The position numbers and the translations under genes are program-made. Below the pieces are notes generated by a model. The model had not been told where the DNA came from, made no database searches, and saw only the letters and a program-made list of their open reading frames with translations. A stretch of DNA of 20,657 nt from CAZYXZ01 sp964651395 (GTDB taxonomy: Bacteria > Actinomycetota > Actinomycetes > BP-191). Each line of letters opens with the position of its first letter. Positions within the stretch are counted from its first letter, which is position 1. Shown here piece by piece: positions 14,076 through 20,657 of the stretch. The stretch spans positions 1-20,657 of the forward strand of contig CAZYXZ010000064.1 of the NCBI GenBank assembly GCA_964651395.1. Reading direction: 5' to 3'.

Positions 14076-15023
14076 TCAGTCGGAACGTGTGCGCGACCGG
14101 ACGATGAGGTCGCCGATCAGCGCGAGGGCCGCGATCTGCAGCCCGATGACGACGGCCAGCACGGTCGAGCCGGTGACCCGCAGGTTGTAGCGGATCAGGT
14201 CGACGGCGAGCTTCACGATGCCGAGCCCGATGATCCAGAGCGCGAGCGGCATGAGCACCTTGATCGGGTTGAAGTACATGACCATCCGCAGCACCTGGAG
14301 GATGTAGCGGTAGGCGTCGCGCAGCGGGTGGAACTTGCTCTTGCCCGCGCGCTTCGCGTAGTCGATGGGGACGTACTGCACCTCGAGCTGGTTGGACAGG
14401 AAAGCCACCGTCAGCGTCGTCACGCAGCTGAAGCCCGGCGGCAGCAGGTTGAGGTAGGGCAGCGACGCCTCGCGGCGGAACGCGCGCAGGCCCGAGTTGA
14501 GGTCGGGGATCTCGGTGTTCGTCAGGTACGACGCGATCCGGCGGATCACCCACTTGGCCGGGACGCGGAGGATCTTGTACGTCCCTTCCTCACTGGTCCG
14601 CGCGCCGACCACCTGGTCGACGCTGTCGTCGTCGAGCAGGTGCTGGACGAACTCCGGGATCCGCTCGTTGGGGTAGGTCATGTCCGCGTCGGTCCAGACG
14701 ACGATCTCCCCCCTCGCCTCGCGGGTGCCGATCCGGCGCGCGGTGCCGGAACCGCCGTTGCGGTTGAACGGCATGAAGCGCATCGCCGGGAACTCCTTGG
14801 CGGCCGCCGCGAGCACCTCGCGTGTGCCGTCCGTGGAGCCGTCGTCGATGACGATGAGCTCGTACGGGATCCGGCTGTCGTCCATGGCGGCGGAGATGCG
14901 CTTGATCTCCTGCATGACGTGCTCGCGCTCGTTGTAGCAGGGCAGAACGATGCTCGCGACCGGGGTGGTCACTGCGCGCCGGGGCGCACGAGGCGATGGA
15001 GTGCGGCGGGTCGTGGGGGGCAC
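14076..15023 (-). CDS. GT2 glycosyltransferase, polyprenyl-phosphate sugar synthase-like, membrane-bound
   Basis: The 315-residue protein is a DPM1/GtrB-like GT-A enzyme. Such enzymes transfer a sugar from a nucleotide donor to a polyprenyl phosphate, giving a donor that is flipped and used outside. Seen: S-I-V-L-P-C-Y-N-E (24-32), V-I-D-D-G-S-T-D-G-T (58-67), R-N-G-G-S-G-T-A-R (88-96), the D-A-D metal motif (112-114), and D-L-N-S-G-L-R-A-F (174-182), a DPM1-type hallmark. Two C-terminal membrane helices lie near 255-275 and 286-308. The GTG at 15023 was chosen because GGTGA lies a few bases upstream. GTG at 14972, just before the conserved domain, is an alternative with no ribosome binding site. 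Confidence 0.85.
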   Translation of the reverse strand: MPPTTRRTPSPRAPRRAVTTPVASIVLPCYNEREHVMQEIKRISAAMDDSRIPYELIVIDDGSTDGTREVLAAAAKEFPAMRFMPFNRNGGSGTARRIGTREARGEIVVWTDADMTYPNERIPEFVQHLLDDDSVDQVVGARTSEEGTYKILRVPAKWVIRRIASYLTNTEIPDLNSGLRAFRREASLPYLNLLPPGFSCVTTLTVAFLSNQLEVQYVPIDYAKRAGKSKFHPLRDAYRYILQVLRMVMYFNPIKVLMPLALWIIGLGIVKLAVDLIRYNLRVTGSTVLAVVIGLQIAALALIGDLIVRSRTRSD

Positions 15024-15061
15024 AGGTCACCAATCGCGTTCGCGTGGGAGGTCGGCGCAGT

Positions 15062-16153
15062 CTACGGCGTGAGCGCCGTCTCCAGCGCTTTCACGTACGC
15101 GTCCCAGGCCTCGCCGCCGTCCACGGCGGGCACGTTGGCGCGCAGCTTCTCGAGGACGCCCGGCTCGTAGAGGTGCGCCAGCGCGGCGGCGAGCGCGGCC
15201 GGGTCCTCCGGCGGTACCAGCAGGCCGTCCACCTCGTCACGGACCAGCTCGGGGAGGTTGCCCACGCGCGTGGCGATGACCGGACGCCCGTGGCTGTGCG
15301 CGACGTAGGTGTGCACGCTGGCCGTCGCGCTCCGGTAGGGGAAGACCGCGGCGTCGACGCCGGCGAAGAGCGCCGGCACGTCCGCCGCCGCGACGTAGCC
15401 CTCGCGCAGCTCCACCCGGTCGCCGAGCCCGAGCTCGCCGACCAGCGCGCGTACCTCCTGCGCGTCCTCCCAGAACTCGCCGGCCACGACCAGCCGCACG
15501 TCGCTGTCCCATCGCGCCATCGCGCGCAGGAGGATGTCGAGGCCCTTGTAGCGGCGGACGATCCCGAAGAACAGCAGCGTGTCGTGCCGCCCGCCGTCGG
15601 CGGTGCCCGACGACACAGCCAACGGCCCGTGCGGTGGCAGCGGCGAAACGACGACCCGCGTCGGCACCAGGGTCGCCGCCTTCTCCCGCTCCGACTCGGA
15701 GTGCACGAGCAGCGCGTCGACCCGGCCGAGCAGCCGGCGGATCAGGCCCTCGTCGAAGCGGCGCCGCTCGTGGGGCAGGACGTTGTGCACGAGTGCCACC
15801 GCGCGCAGCTGCCGGCCGGCCGCGCGCAGCATCGTCAGGTACGCCGGCATCTGGATCGGCGTGATCGCGACGACGACCACGGCGTCGTACCCGCACTTGC
15901 GCAGCCGTCGGCCCGCCCGCCACCAGCCGTCGGGCCGGCGCCAGGACAGTGGGTAGCTGGTGCGTGGGAAGACGGGCAGCTCCGGCGTCGTCACCCGCTG
16001 CTGCCCGGGATAGAGCCGGTCGGGGTACTGCGCCGACCAGGACCACAGCTGCACGTCGTGACCGGCGTCGGCCAGACGATGCGCCAGCAGTGTCGTGTGC
16101 TGGCTGATGCCGCCCTTGTACGGGTGTGTCGGCCCCACGATCACGATGCGCAT
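15062..16153 (-). CDS. GT4-type glycosyltransferase with atypical donor site
   Basis: The 363-residue GT-B protein starts M-R-I-V-I-V-G-P-T-H-P-Y-K-G-G-I, a clear N-lobe with the glycine-rich loop. The C-lobe has F-F-G-I-V-R-R-Y-K-G-L-D (195-206) and P-V-I-A-T-R-V-G-N-L-P-E (291-302). The classic EX7E pair is missing: the segment reads P-Y-R-S-A-T-A-S-V (272-280) and A-H-S-H-G (285-289), with Ser/His where Glu is usual. Some active GT4 enzymes share this Ser-rich form, so it may still be active with a different donor pocket. ATG at 16153 was preferred over in-frame ATGs upstream because AGGA sits seven bases before it and the family N-terminus begins exactly there. It heads the five-gene minus-strand run and is divergent from the GT2-GT4 fusion. 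Confidence 0.8.
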   Translation of the reverse strand: MRIVIVGPTHPYKGGISQHTTLLAHRLADAGHDVQLWSWSAQYPDRLYPGQQRVTTPELPVFPRTSYPLSWRRPDGWWRAGRRLRKCGYDAVVVVAITPIQMPAYLTMLRAAGRQLRAVALVHNVLPHERRRFDEGLIRRLLGRVDALLVHSESEREKAATLVPTRVVVSPLPPHGPLAVSSGTADGGRHDTLLFFGIVRRYKGLDILLRAMARWDSDVRLVVAGEFWEDAQEVRALVGELGLGDRVELREGYVAAADVPALFAGVDAAVFPYRSATASVHTYVAHSHGRPVIATRVGNLPELVRDEVDGLLVPPEDPAALAAALAHLYEPGVLEKLRANVPAVDGGEAWDAYVKALETALTP

Positions 16154-16154
16154 G

Positions 16155-16192
16155 CGGGCATCCTGCCCGAGCCGCATGCCGGCCATCCTGGC
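16155..16192 (-). promoter_or_regulatory. Two similar short hairpins in the divergent region, one holding the GT4 ribosome binding site
   Basis: CGGGCA-TCC-TGCCCG (16155-16169) and GCCA-TCC-TGGC (16182-16192) share the core CATCCTG. Read on the minus strand, the first places the AGGA ribosome binding site of the GT4 gene in the loop and stem of a 6-bp hairpin just before its ATG. This could dampen translation; it could also be chance in GC-rich DNA. Confidence 0.4.
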
Positions 16193-16209
16193 AGTAGGGC
16201 GTGGGCCCG

Positions 16210-16215
16210 TAGACT
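16210..16215 (+). promoter_or_regulatory. Candidate -10 element for a near-leaderless GT2-GT4 transcript
   Basis: TAGACT fits TAnnnT and lies 11 bases before the ATG at 16227, with no purine-rich ribosome binding site between (the gap reads CAGCCCCACTC). Transcription would start about 4-6 bases before the ATG, as for leaderless messages that are frequent in actinobacteria. No clear -35 is present. Confidence 0.4.
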
Positions 16216-16226
16216 CAGCCCCACTC

Positions 16227-18203
16227 ATGGACCTGATCACGCTGCCGACGAGCGACCAGCCGCGCGCCTCGGTCGTCGTCCTCTCCCAGCACTCACCCTG
16301 GCTGCTCGCGGAGTGCCTCGACGCCGTCGCCGCGCACTCCGGGCGGGACGTGCCCTACGAGGTCCTGCTCGTCCTCAACAACGCGACACCCGACCTCGTG
16401 CTCTTCGTGCAGCGCAAGGTGCAGGGCGCGCGGGTCGTCGACTCCGACGTCAACCTCGGCTTCGGCGGTGGCAACAACTACGCCGCATCGCTGGCCCGCG
16501 GCGAGTTCCTCGTCTTCCTCAACGACGACGCCACGGTGGAGCCGGGCTGGCTGGACGCCCTCGTCTGCACGGCCGACGACCATCCCGAGGCGGCCGCCGT
16601 CGGCAGCCGGATCCTCTTCCCGGACGGCAGCCTGCAGGAGGCCGGCTCGGTGATCTGGGACGACGGCTCGACCGCGCCGATCGGCCGCGGCGCGCCGGCC
16701 GAGGAGCGCGCGTTCAGCTACCGCCGCTACGTCGACCACATCTCCGCCAACGGCCTCCTGGTCCGCAAGGCGGTCTTCGACCAGGTCGGCGGCTTCGACG
16801 CTCGCTACTTCCCGGCGTACTACGAAGACGTCGATCTGCTGCTGGCCATCAAGGCGGCCGGACACCGGGTCCTCTACGAACCGCTGTCGCAGCTGCGCCA
16901 CCACGAGTCGGCCAGCTCGACCGCGCGGTTCAAGGAGTTCCTGTTCAAGCGCAACGGCGCGCAGCTGCGCGAGAAGTGGGCCGAGCTGCTGGCCGGGCAG
17001 ACGCCGGCCGACCCGGAGAACCCCGCCGCCGTCAACGCCGCGCTGCACCACGGCATGGGCGACCCTCCTCGGCTGCTGGTCATCGACGACATGCTGCCCG
17101 ATCCCGGTGTCGGCGCCGGCTTCGGCCGCATGCACGACCTGATCCGCGAGGTCGGCTTCGGTCGCTACGCAATGACGTTCCACGCGACCAACGACCCGTC
17201 CGGCGACCCCCGGGGCCCGGGACGGTTCGGCGTCGACGTCCTCACCGGGGAGAAGGACGCGATCCGCGCGCACCTGCGCGACCCCGCCGTGCGCTACGAC
17301 CTGATCCTGGTGTCGCGGCCGCACAACTGGAAGTTCTTCGCCGAGGCGATCCGCGCGGGGCAGCCGGACGCCGTCCTGCTCTACGACGCGGAGGCGCTGT
17401 TCCACCTGCGCATGGAGCGCCAGCTCGCGCTCGGCGACGGCCAGCGCGGCGGCAACAAGCTGCGCAAGGAGATGGAGGAGTACCGGGCGTTGGAGCACCG
17501 CATCGCCCGCGACGCGGATCACATCGTCTGCGTGTCCAGCACCGAGGCCGCCATCCTCGAGGAGATCCCCGACCACGCGCCGATCACCGTGATCGAGCCG
17601 ATGCAGCCCGACGTGGCCGTGACCGAGCGCGACGCCCGCGAGCGCGACGGCATCGTCTACGTCGCCGGCTGGCTGGCACGCGGTGACGACGCACCCAACG
17701 TCGACGGGCTGCGCTGGTTCGCCACCGAGGTGCTGCCGCATCTGGTCAACGCGATGCCCTGGGTCCGGCTCGACGTCACCGGCGCCAACCCGCCGGAGAG
17801 CGTGCGGCGCCTGGAGAGCCCGAACCTGCGATTCGTGGGCTTCGTCCCCGACCTGCACCAGCTCTACGACGCCGCGCGCGTCGTCATCTCGCCGATCCGC
17901 TACGGCGCCGGAATCAAGATCAAGACCCTCGAGGCCATCCAGTACGGGGTCCCCGTCGTCACCACCACGCACGGTGCGGATGGGATCCGCACCGGCGGCC
18001 GCGCGGCCATCGCGGTCGCGGACGAGCCGGGTGAGTTCGTCGACGCGGTGTTCCGGCTGCTCACCGACCCCCTCGCCTGGCGTGCCCAACGCGCGGAGAT
18101 TCTGGCCGTTCTCAAGGAGTGGCAGGGTCAACCGGCGAAGTCCTGGCGCGACGTGCTCGAACTGGCTCGGCGGGAGGGGCGGCGTGAGCACCTCGCGGTA
18201 TGA
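16227..18203 (+). CDS. Two-domain glycosyltransferase: GT2 (GT-A) fused to GT4-like (GT-B)
   Basis: The 658-residue protein has two catalytic domains. Residues 1 to about 255 are GT2: A-S-V-V-V-L-S (14-20), N-L-G-F-G-G-G-N-N (76-84), the metal motif L-N-D-D-A (98-102), G-G-F-D (188-191) and Y-Y-E-D-V-D (198-203). Residues about 280-655 are a complete GT-B unit: L-L-V-I-D-D (283-288) opens the N-lobe, and the C-lobe has V-G-F-V-P-D (537-542), R-Y-G-A-G-I-K-I-K (558-566) and L-E-A (568-570) before P-V-V-T-T. E569 is the likely donor-binding Glu. Such fusions can add two sugars in turn, as in capsule and O-chain polymerases (family knowledge). It is the first gene of the + run and overlaps the next start by 20 bases. 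The ATG at 16227 was chosen for its N-terminus; no ribosome binding site is visible. Confidence 0.85.
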   Translation: MDLITLPTSDQPRASVVVLSQHSPWLLAECLDAVAAHSGRDVPYEVLLVLNNATPDLVLFVQRKVQGARVVDSDVNLGFGGGNNYAASLARGEFLVFLNDDATVEPGWLDALVCTADDHPEAAAVGSRILFPDGSLQEAGSVIWDDGSTAPIGRGAPAEERAFSYRRYVDHISANGLLVRKAVFDQVGGFDARYFPAYYEDVDLLLAIKAAGHRVLYEPLSQLRHHESASSTARFKEFLFKRNGAQLREKWAELLAGQTPADPENPAAVNAALHHGMGDPPRLLVIDDMLPDPGVGAGFGRMHDLIREVGFGRYAMTFHATNDPSGDPRGPGRFGVDVLTGEKDAIRAHLRDPAVRYDLILVSRPHNWKFFAEAIRAGQPDAVLLYDAEALFHLRMERQLALGDGQRGGNKLRKEMEEYRALEHRIARDADHIVCVSSTEAAILEEIPDHAPITVIEPMQPDVAVTERDARERDGIVYVAGWLARGDDAPNVDGLRWFATEVLPHLVNAMPWVRLDVTGANPPESVRRLESPNLRFVGFVPDLHQLYDAARVVISPIRYGAGIKIKTLEAIQYGVPVVTTTHGADGIRTGGRAAIAVADEPGEFVDAVFRLLTDPLAWRAQRAEILAVLKEWQGQPAKSWRDVLELARREGRREHLAV

Positions 18204-19296
18204 GAAGGAGATCGACCTCAGCGAGCTGAACAACGCCCACACGCTGGGCGTGCTGCTCGTGCCCGCGGGCAGCCGCGTCCTCGACATCGGCGCGGCCAGC
18301 GGCGGGGTGGCACGCGAGCTCCAGCGGCGCGGGTGCAAGGTCTGGGCGGTCGAGATCGAGGAAGCCGCCGCACGTGACGCCGCCGAGTACTGCGAGCAGG
18401 TCATCGTCGGCGACGTCGAGAAGCTCGACCTGGCCGACGAGTTCGCCAACGTCCAGTTCGACGCCGTGGTCCTGCTCGACGTGCTCGAGCACCTGGTGGA
18501 GCCGGTGGAGACGCTGCGACGCACGGCGGCCTTGCTCGCGCCGACCGGTGTCGTCGTGACATCTCTGCCCAACGTGTCGCACGCCGCCGTCCGGCTGCAG
18601 CTGCTGCAGGGCAGCTTCGAGTACAGCGAGACGGGACTTCTCGACAAGACCCACCTGCGCTTCTTCGACCGGGCGAACGTCGAGGCGCTCTTCGCCGATG
18701 CCGGTCTGGAGATCCGCGACAGCCTGCGGGTCACCGCGGAGCTCAAGGAGACCGAGATCCAGCTCGACTGGGACTCCTTCGCGCCGGAGACCCTGGCGGA
18801 GGCGACCGCCGACCCCGAGGCGACGACGTTCCAGTTCGTCACGGTGGCGACCGCGCCGGGTCAGCCGGGGGGGCGCCACGACGACGGGTCGCTGCTCGAG
18901 ATCCTGCACGCGCAGGTGCGCGAGCAGAAGCAGCTCATCGACGAGGGCGTCGCGTACGCGAGAGGCCTCGAGGAGGAGCTCGCGGCGAAGGACGTCTGGG
19001 CGGCCGACCTCGAGGGCCGCGTCGAGGGGCTGGAGGCGACGCTCCGCGAGCGCATGGAAGAGCTGCGGCTGGCGCACGAGCAGCTGCGCGCGCTGAAGTT
19101 CGACCTGTCGGTGAAGGAGCAGTACATCGCCGAGCTGCGCGGTGAGCCCCGGCCACAGCTCGTGCTGTCCAGCCATGCCGGCTACGCCCTCGTCGACCGG
19201 GTCTACGCCCGGCTCGAGCGCAAGCCGAAGACCATGCGCGCGATGCGCTGGATGGCCCGCAAGGTGGCGAACCGGAACCGGTCGGCTGGAGAGTGA
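18184..19296 (+). CDS. SAM methyltransferase with C-terminal coiled coil and basic tail
   Basis: The 370-residue protein starts at GTG 18184, with GGGAGGGG a few bases upstream. Residues 1-225 form a class I methyltransferase: V-L-D-I-G-A-A-S-G-G (32-41), E-I-E-E (57-60), and L-L-D-V-L-E-H-L (97-104). Residues about 236-320 are a long heptad-rich, Glu/Leu/Arg-rich segment predicted to be a coiled coil. The last 35 residues (about 335-368) are strongly basic with spaced hydrophobics (R-L-E-R-K-P-K, W-M-A-R-K-V), possibly a membrane-binding amphipathic helix. A seven-G run at 18867-18873 lies in the linker. The gene overlaps the GT2-GT4 stop by 20 bases and its own stop overlaps the next start. 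The methylated substrate is unknown; context suggests the glycan. Confidence 0.82.
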   Translation: MSTSRYEKEIDLSELNNAHTLGVLLVPAGSRVLDIGAASGGVARELQRRGCKVWAVEIEEAAARDAAEYCEQVIVGDVEKLDLADEFANVQFDAVVLLDVLEHLVEPVETLRRTAALLAPTGVVVTSLPNVSHAAVRLQLLQGSFEYSETGLLDKTHLRFFDRANVEALFADAGLEIRDSLRVTAELKETEIQLDWDSFAPETLAEATADPEATTFQFVTVATAPGQPGGRHDDGSLLEILHAQVREQKQLIDEGVAYARGLEEELAAKDVWAADLEGRVEGLEATLRERMEELRLAHEQLRALKFDLSVKEQYIAELRGEPRPQLVLSSHAGYALVDRVYARLERKPKTMRAMRWMARKVANRNRSAGE

Positions 19297-20657
19297 CCCC
19301 GCTTCGCCGCGGCACGGCGTCGTTGTTCCATGCGCCGTTCGCCCTGCAGGCTGTGCTGCTGCTCGTCGTGCTGGCCTCGTTGAGCTTCTGGCCGATCTTC
19401 CTCGGCGACATCCCGCTGCCGATCGACATCATCACGCGCTCGCCGGTCTTCGAGAGCATCCGCAAGTCGGTCGACGTCAACCTCAACCACTCCGACCTCG
19501 GCGACATCGTGGCCGGCTTCTACCCTGTGCACTCGTACGCCGGCGCGGCCATGCGGGCCGGCTCGCTGCCGCTGTGGAACCCGCACCTGCTGCTCGGCCA
19601 GCCGTTCCTCGCCAACTACCAGACCGCCGTCCTGTACCCGCCGAACCTCCTCTACTTCGTCCTGCCCACGACGACGGCGTGGGCGATCGGCTTCCCTCTG
19701 CGCATCGTGCTGTCCGGCGTGTTCATGGCGCTGCTGGCCCGCGCGCGCGGCGCCGCGCGCACCGGCGCGCTGGTCTCCGGCATGGCGTACGCGTACTCCG
19801 GGTTCCTGGTCGGCTGGAGCGGCTGGCCGCACAGTGACGTCGCGGTGTGGCTGCCGCTGATCTGCCTGACCATCCATCGTCTCCGCGAGAAGCCGACCGC
19901 GCGGCGTACCGCGGCGTTCTCCGCGGCCGTGGCCATGAGCCTGTACGCCGGGCATCCGCAGTCGGAGTTCTACGTCCTGCTCTTCGCCACGATCTTCGCC
20001 GTGCATCGGCTCTTCCCGCGTCGCACGGCTGAGACCGGCCGAGACCGTCTGCACTACCTCGGCTGCCTCGCCGGCGGCGGCCTCCTCGCGCTCGGGCTCG
20101 CCGCGGTCCAGCTGCTGCCCACAGCCGAGTGGATCGGCCTGCTCTCGCGCACGATCAGCGGCTACGTTGGCGCGCCGCTGTTCAAGGAGAACATCCTGCT
20201 GTTCCTGTCGCGGGACACGCGCGGCACTCCCAACTCGGCCGGCCTGCTCATCCCCGAAGGCATGGTCTACCTCGGCATCCTGCCGCTGGTCGCGGCCTTC
20301 CTGGCGCTGCTGCACCGCGCGCGCCGCGACGTGGTCTTCCTCTGGTCGGTCAGCATCGTCGTGTTCCTCGCGGCCTACGGGTACCGGCCGGTCTACGACG
20401 CCATGACCGACCTGCCGGTCTTCCACGGCCTGCCCAACTGGCGGCTCCTGCTGCTCGCCGACTTCTGTCTGGCGTTGCTCGCGGGGTTCGGCGTCACGGC
20501 GATGCAGCAGCGGTCGCTTGCGCGCGCCCGCGCTGCCGCGGGCCGGGTGGTGAACAAGACCATCGGCTGGTGGCTCGTGCTGGCCGCGACGCTGATCCTG
20601 CTCTACCGCGGGGTGCAGCAGCTCGAGATCTTCACGGAGGAGCCGGGCCGGCATCCG
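19293..20657 (+). CDS. YfhO-family polytopic membrane protein, 3' end outside the window
   Basis: An open frame of 455 codons runs from GTG 19293 (overlapping the methyltransferase stop as GTGA) to the right edge with no stop. YfhO-type proteins are large GT-C-like membrane proteins; Bacillus and Listeria members take part in glycosylating lipoteichoic acid from lipid-linked sugars. Seen: a first hydrophobic segment (about 15-37), an outer loop with Y-P-V-H-S-Y and S-L-P-L-W-N-P-H, then G-Q-P-F-L-A-N-Y-Q and Y-P-P-N-L-L-Y, all typical of the family. A-Y-S-G-F-L, G-H-P-Q-S-E-F-Y and L-P-N-W-R-L follow later. At least eight membrane segments are visible. D residues in the first outer loop (G-D-I-V-A-G-F-Y) are candidate catalytic or metal positions. 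The family is usually 700-900 residues, so about half may be missing. Confidence 0.8.
   Translation, partial: MTPLRRGTASLFHAPFALQAVLLLVVLASLSFWPIFLGDIPLPIDIITRSPVFESIRKSVDVNLNHSDLGDIVAGFYPVHSYAGAAMRAGSLPLWNPHLLLGQPFLANYQTAVLYPPNLLYFVLPTTTAWAIGFPLRIVLSGVFMALLARARGAARTGALVSGMAYAYSGFLVGWSGWPHSDVAVWLPLICLTIHRLREKPTARRTAAFSAAVAMSLYAGHPQSEFYVLLFATIFAVHRLFPRRTAETGRDRLHYLGCLAGGGLLALGLAAVQLLPTAEWIGLLSRTISGYVGAPLFKENILLFLSRDTRGTPNSAGLLIPEGMVYLGILPLVAAFLALLHRARRDVVFLWSVSIVVFLAAYGYRPVYDAMTDLPVFHGLPNWRLLLLADFCLALLAGFGVTAMQQRSLARARAAAGRVVNKTIGWWLVLAATLILLYRGVQQLEIFTEEPGRHP

Noticed and set aside
15024..15061. Promoter or terminator between the GT4 and GT2 genes
   Set aside because: The 38-base gap shows only a short CGCG repeat and a normal ribosome-binding stretch.
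14996..17686. 896-codon plus-strand open frame over the GT4 gene and into the fusion gene
   Set aside because: It is Arg/Ala/Gly-rich, with no recognisable domain, and it crosses two well-supported genes in opposite directions; a GC-driven shadow.
16293..18842. Very long minus-strand open frame opposite the GT2-GT4 and methyltransferase genes
   Set aside because: Its composition is Arg/Val/Asp-rich with no domain motifs. It is the mirror of a real gene in very GC-rich DNA, where stop codons are rare.
1..20657. CRISPR array, tRNA, rRNA, phage or transposase genes
   Set aside because: No regularly spaced direct repeats, cloverleaf-like sequences or mobile-element protein motifs were seen when reading both strands.

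Overview
The window is high-GC DNA coding on both strands, with GTG used as start in about 10 of 17 genes and many 1-4 base stop/start overlaps. Coenzyme F420 biosynthesis genes (fbiA-fbiB) and a neighbouring mannose-1-phosphate guanylyltransferase / rhamnosyltransferase-like pair point to a high-GC actinobacterium. From memory, Mycobacterium tuberculosis has a similar order (fbiA, fbiB, one gene, manB, wbbL1). I cannot name the genus from the sequence alone.

Layout. (1) 1-1585, + strand: the end of fbiA, overlapped by fbiB. (2) 1586-1744: a convergent gap filled by a long imperfect inverted repeat that is AT-richer than its surroundings. (3) 1745-3413: a divergent pair, an AlkA-type DNA glycosylase (-) and a membrane-anchored DUF3105 protein (+). 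(4) 3416-10600, - strand: a surface-glycan run read from right to left: a secreted SpoIID/LytB protein with four C-terminal Ig-like repeats, two related GT4 glycosyltransferases, a WbbL-like GT2 and a nucleotide-sugar pyrophosphorylase. (5) 10601-10768: a gap with a strong hairpin terminator and candidate promoter/operator elements. (6) 10769-16153, - strand: a second run read from right to left: GT4, a polyprenyl-phosphate-sugar-synthase-like GT2, a SAM methyltransferase, an LPG-synthase-TM/UPF0104 membrane protein, and an acyl-CoA dehydrogenase closely resembling (2S)-methylsuccinyl-CoA dehydrogenase. (7) 16227-20657, + strand: a divergent run of a GT2-GT4 fusion, a methyltransferase with a C-terminal coiled coil, and a YfhO-like membrane protein cut by the window end.

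Together, regions 4, 6 and 7 look like a large envelope-glycan locus: sugar-nucleotide supply, at least six glycosyltransferase proteins, two methyltransferases, two polytopic membrane proteins and one secreted wall-associated protein. The most interesting parts are the GT2-GT4 / methyltransferase-coiled-coil / YfhO run, whose architecture recalls chain-terminating methyltransferase rulers; the permuted SpoIID protein with its Ig-like array; the misplaced mcd-like gene; and the inverted repeat after fbiB. No tRNA, rRNA, CRISPR array, transposase or phage gene was seen. No stretch of more than 300 bases lacks a gene.
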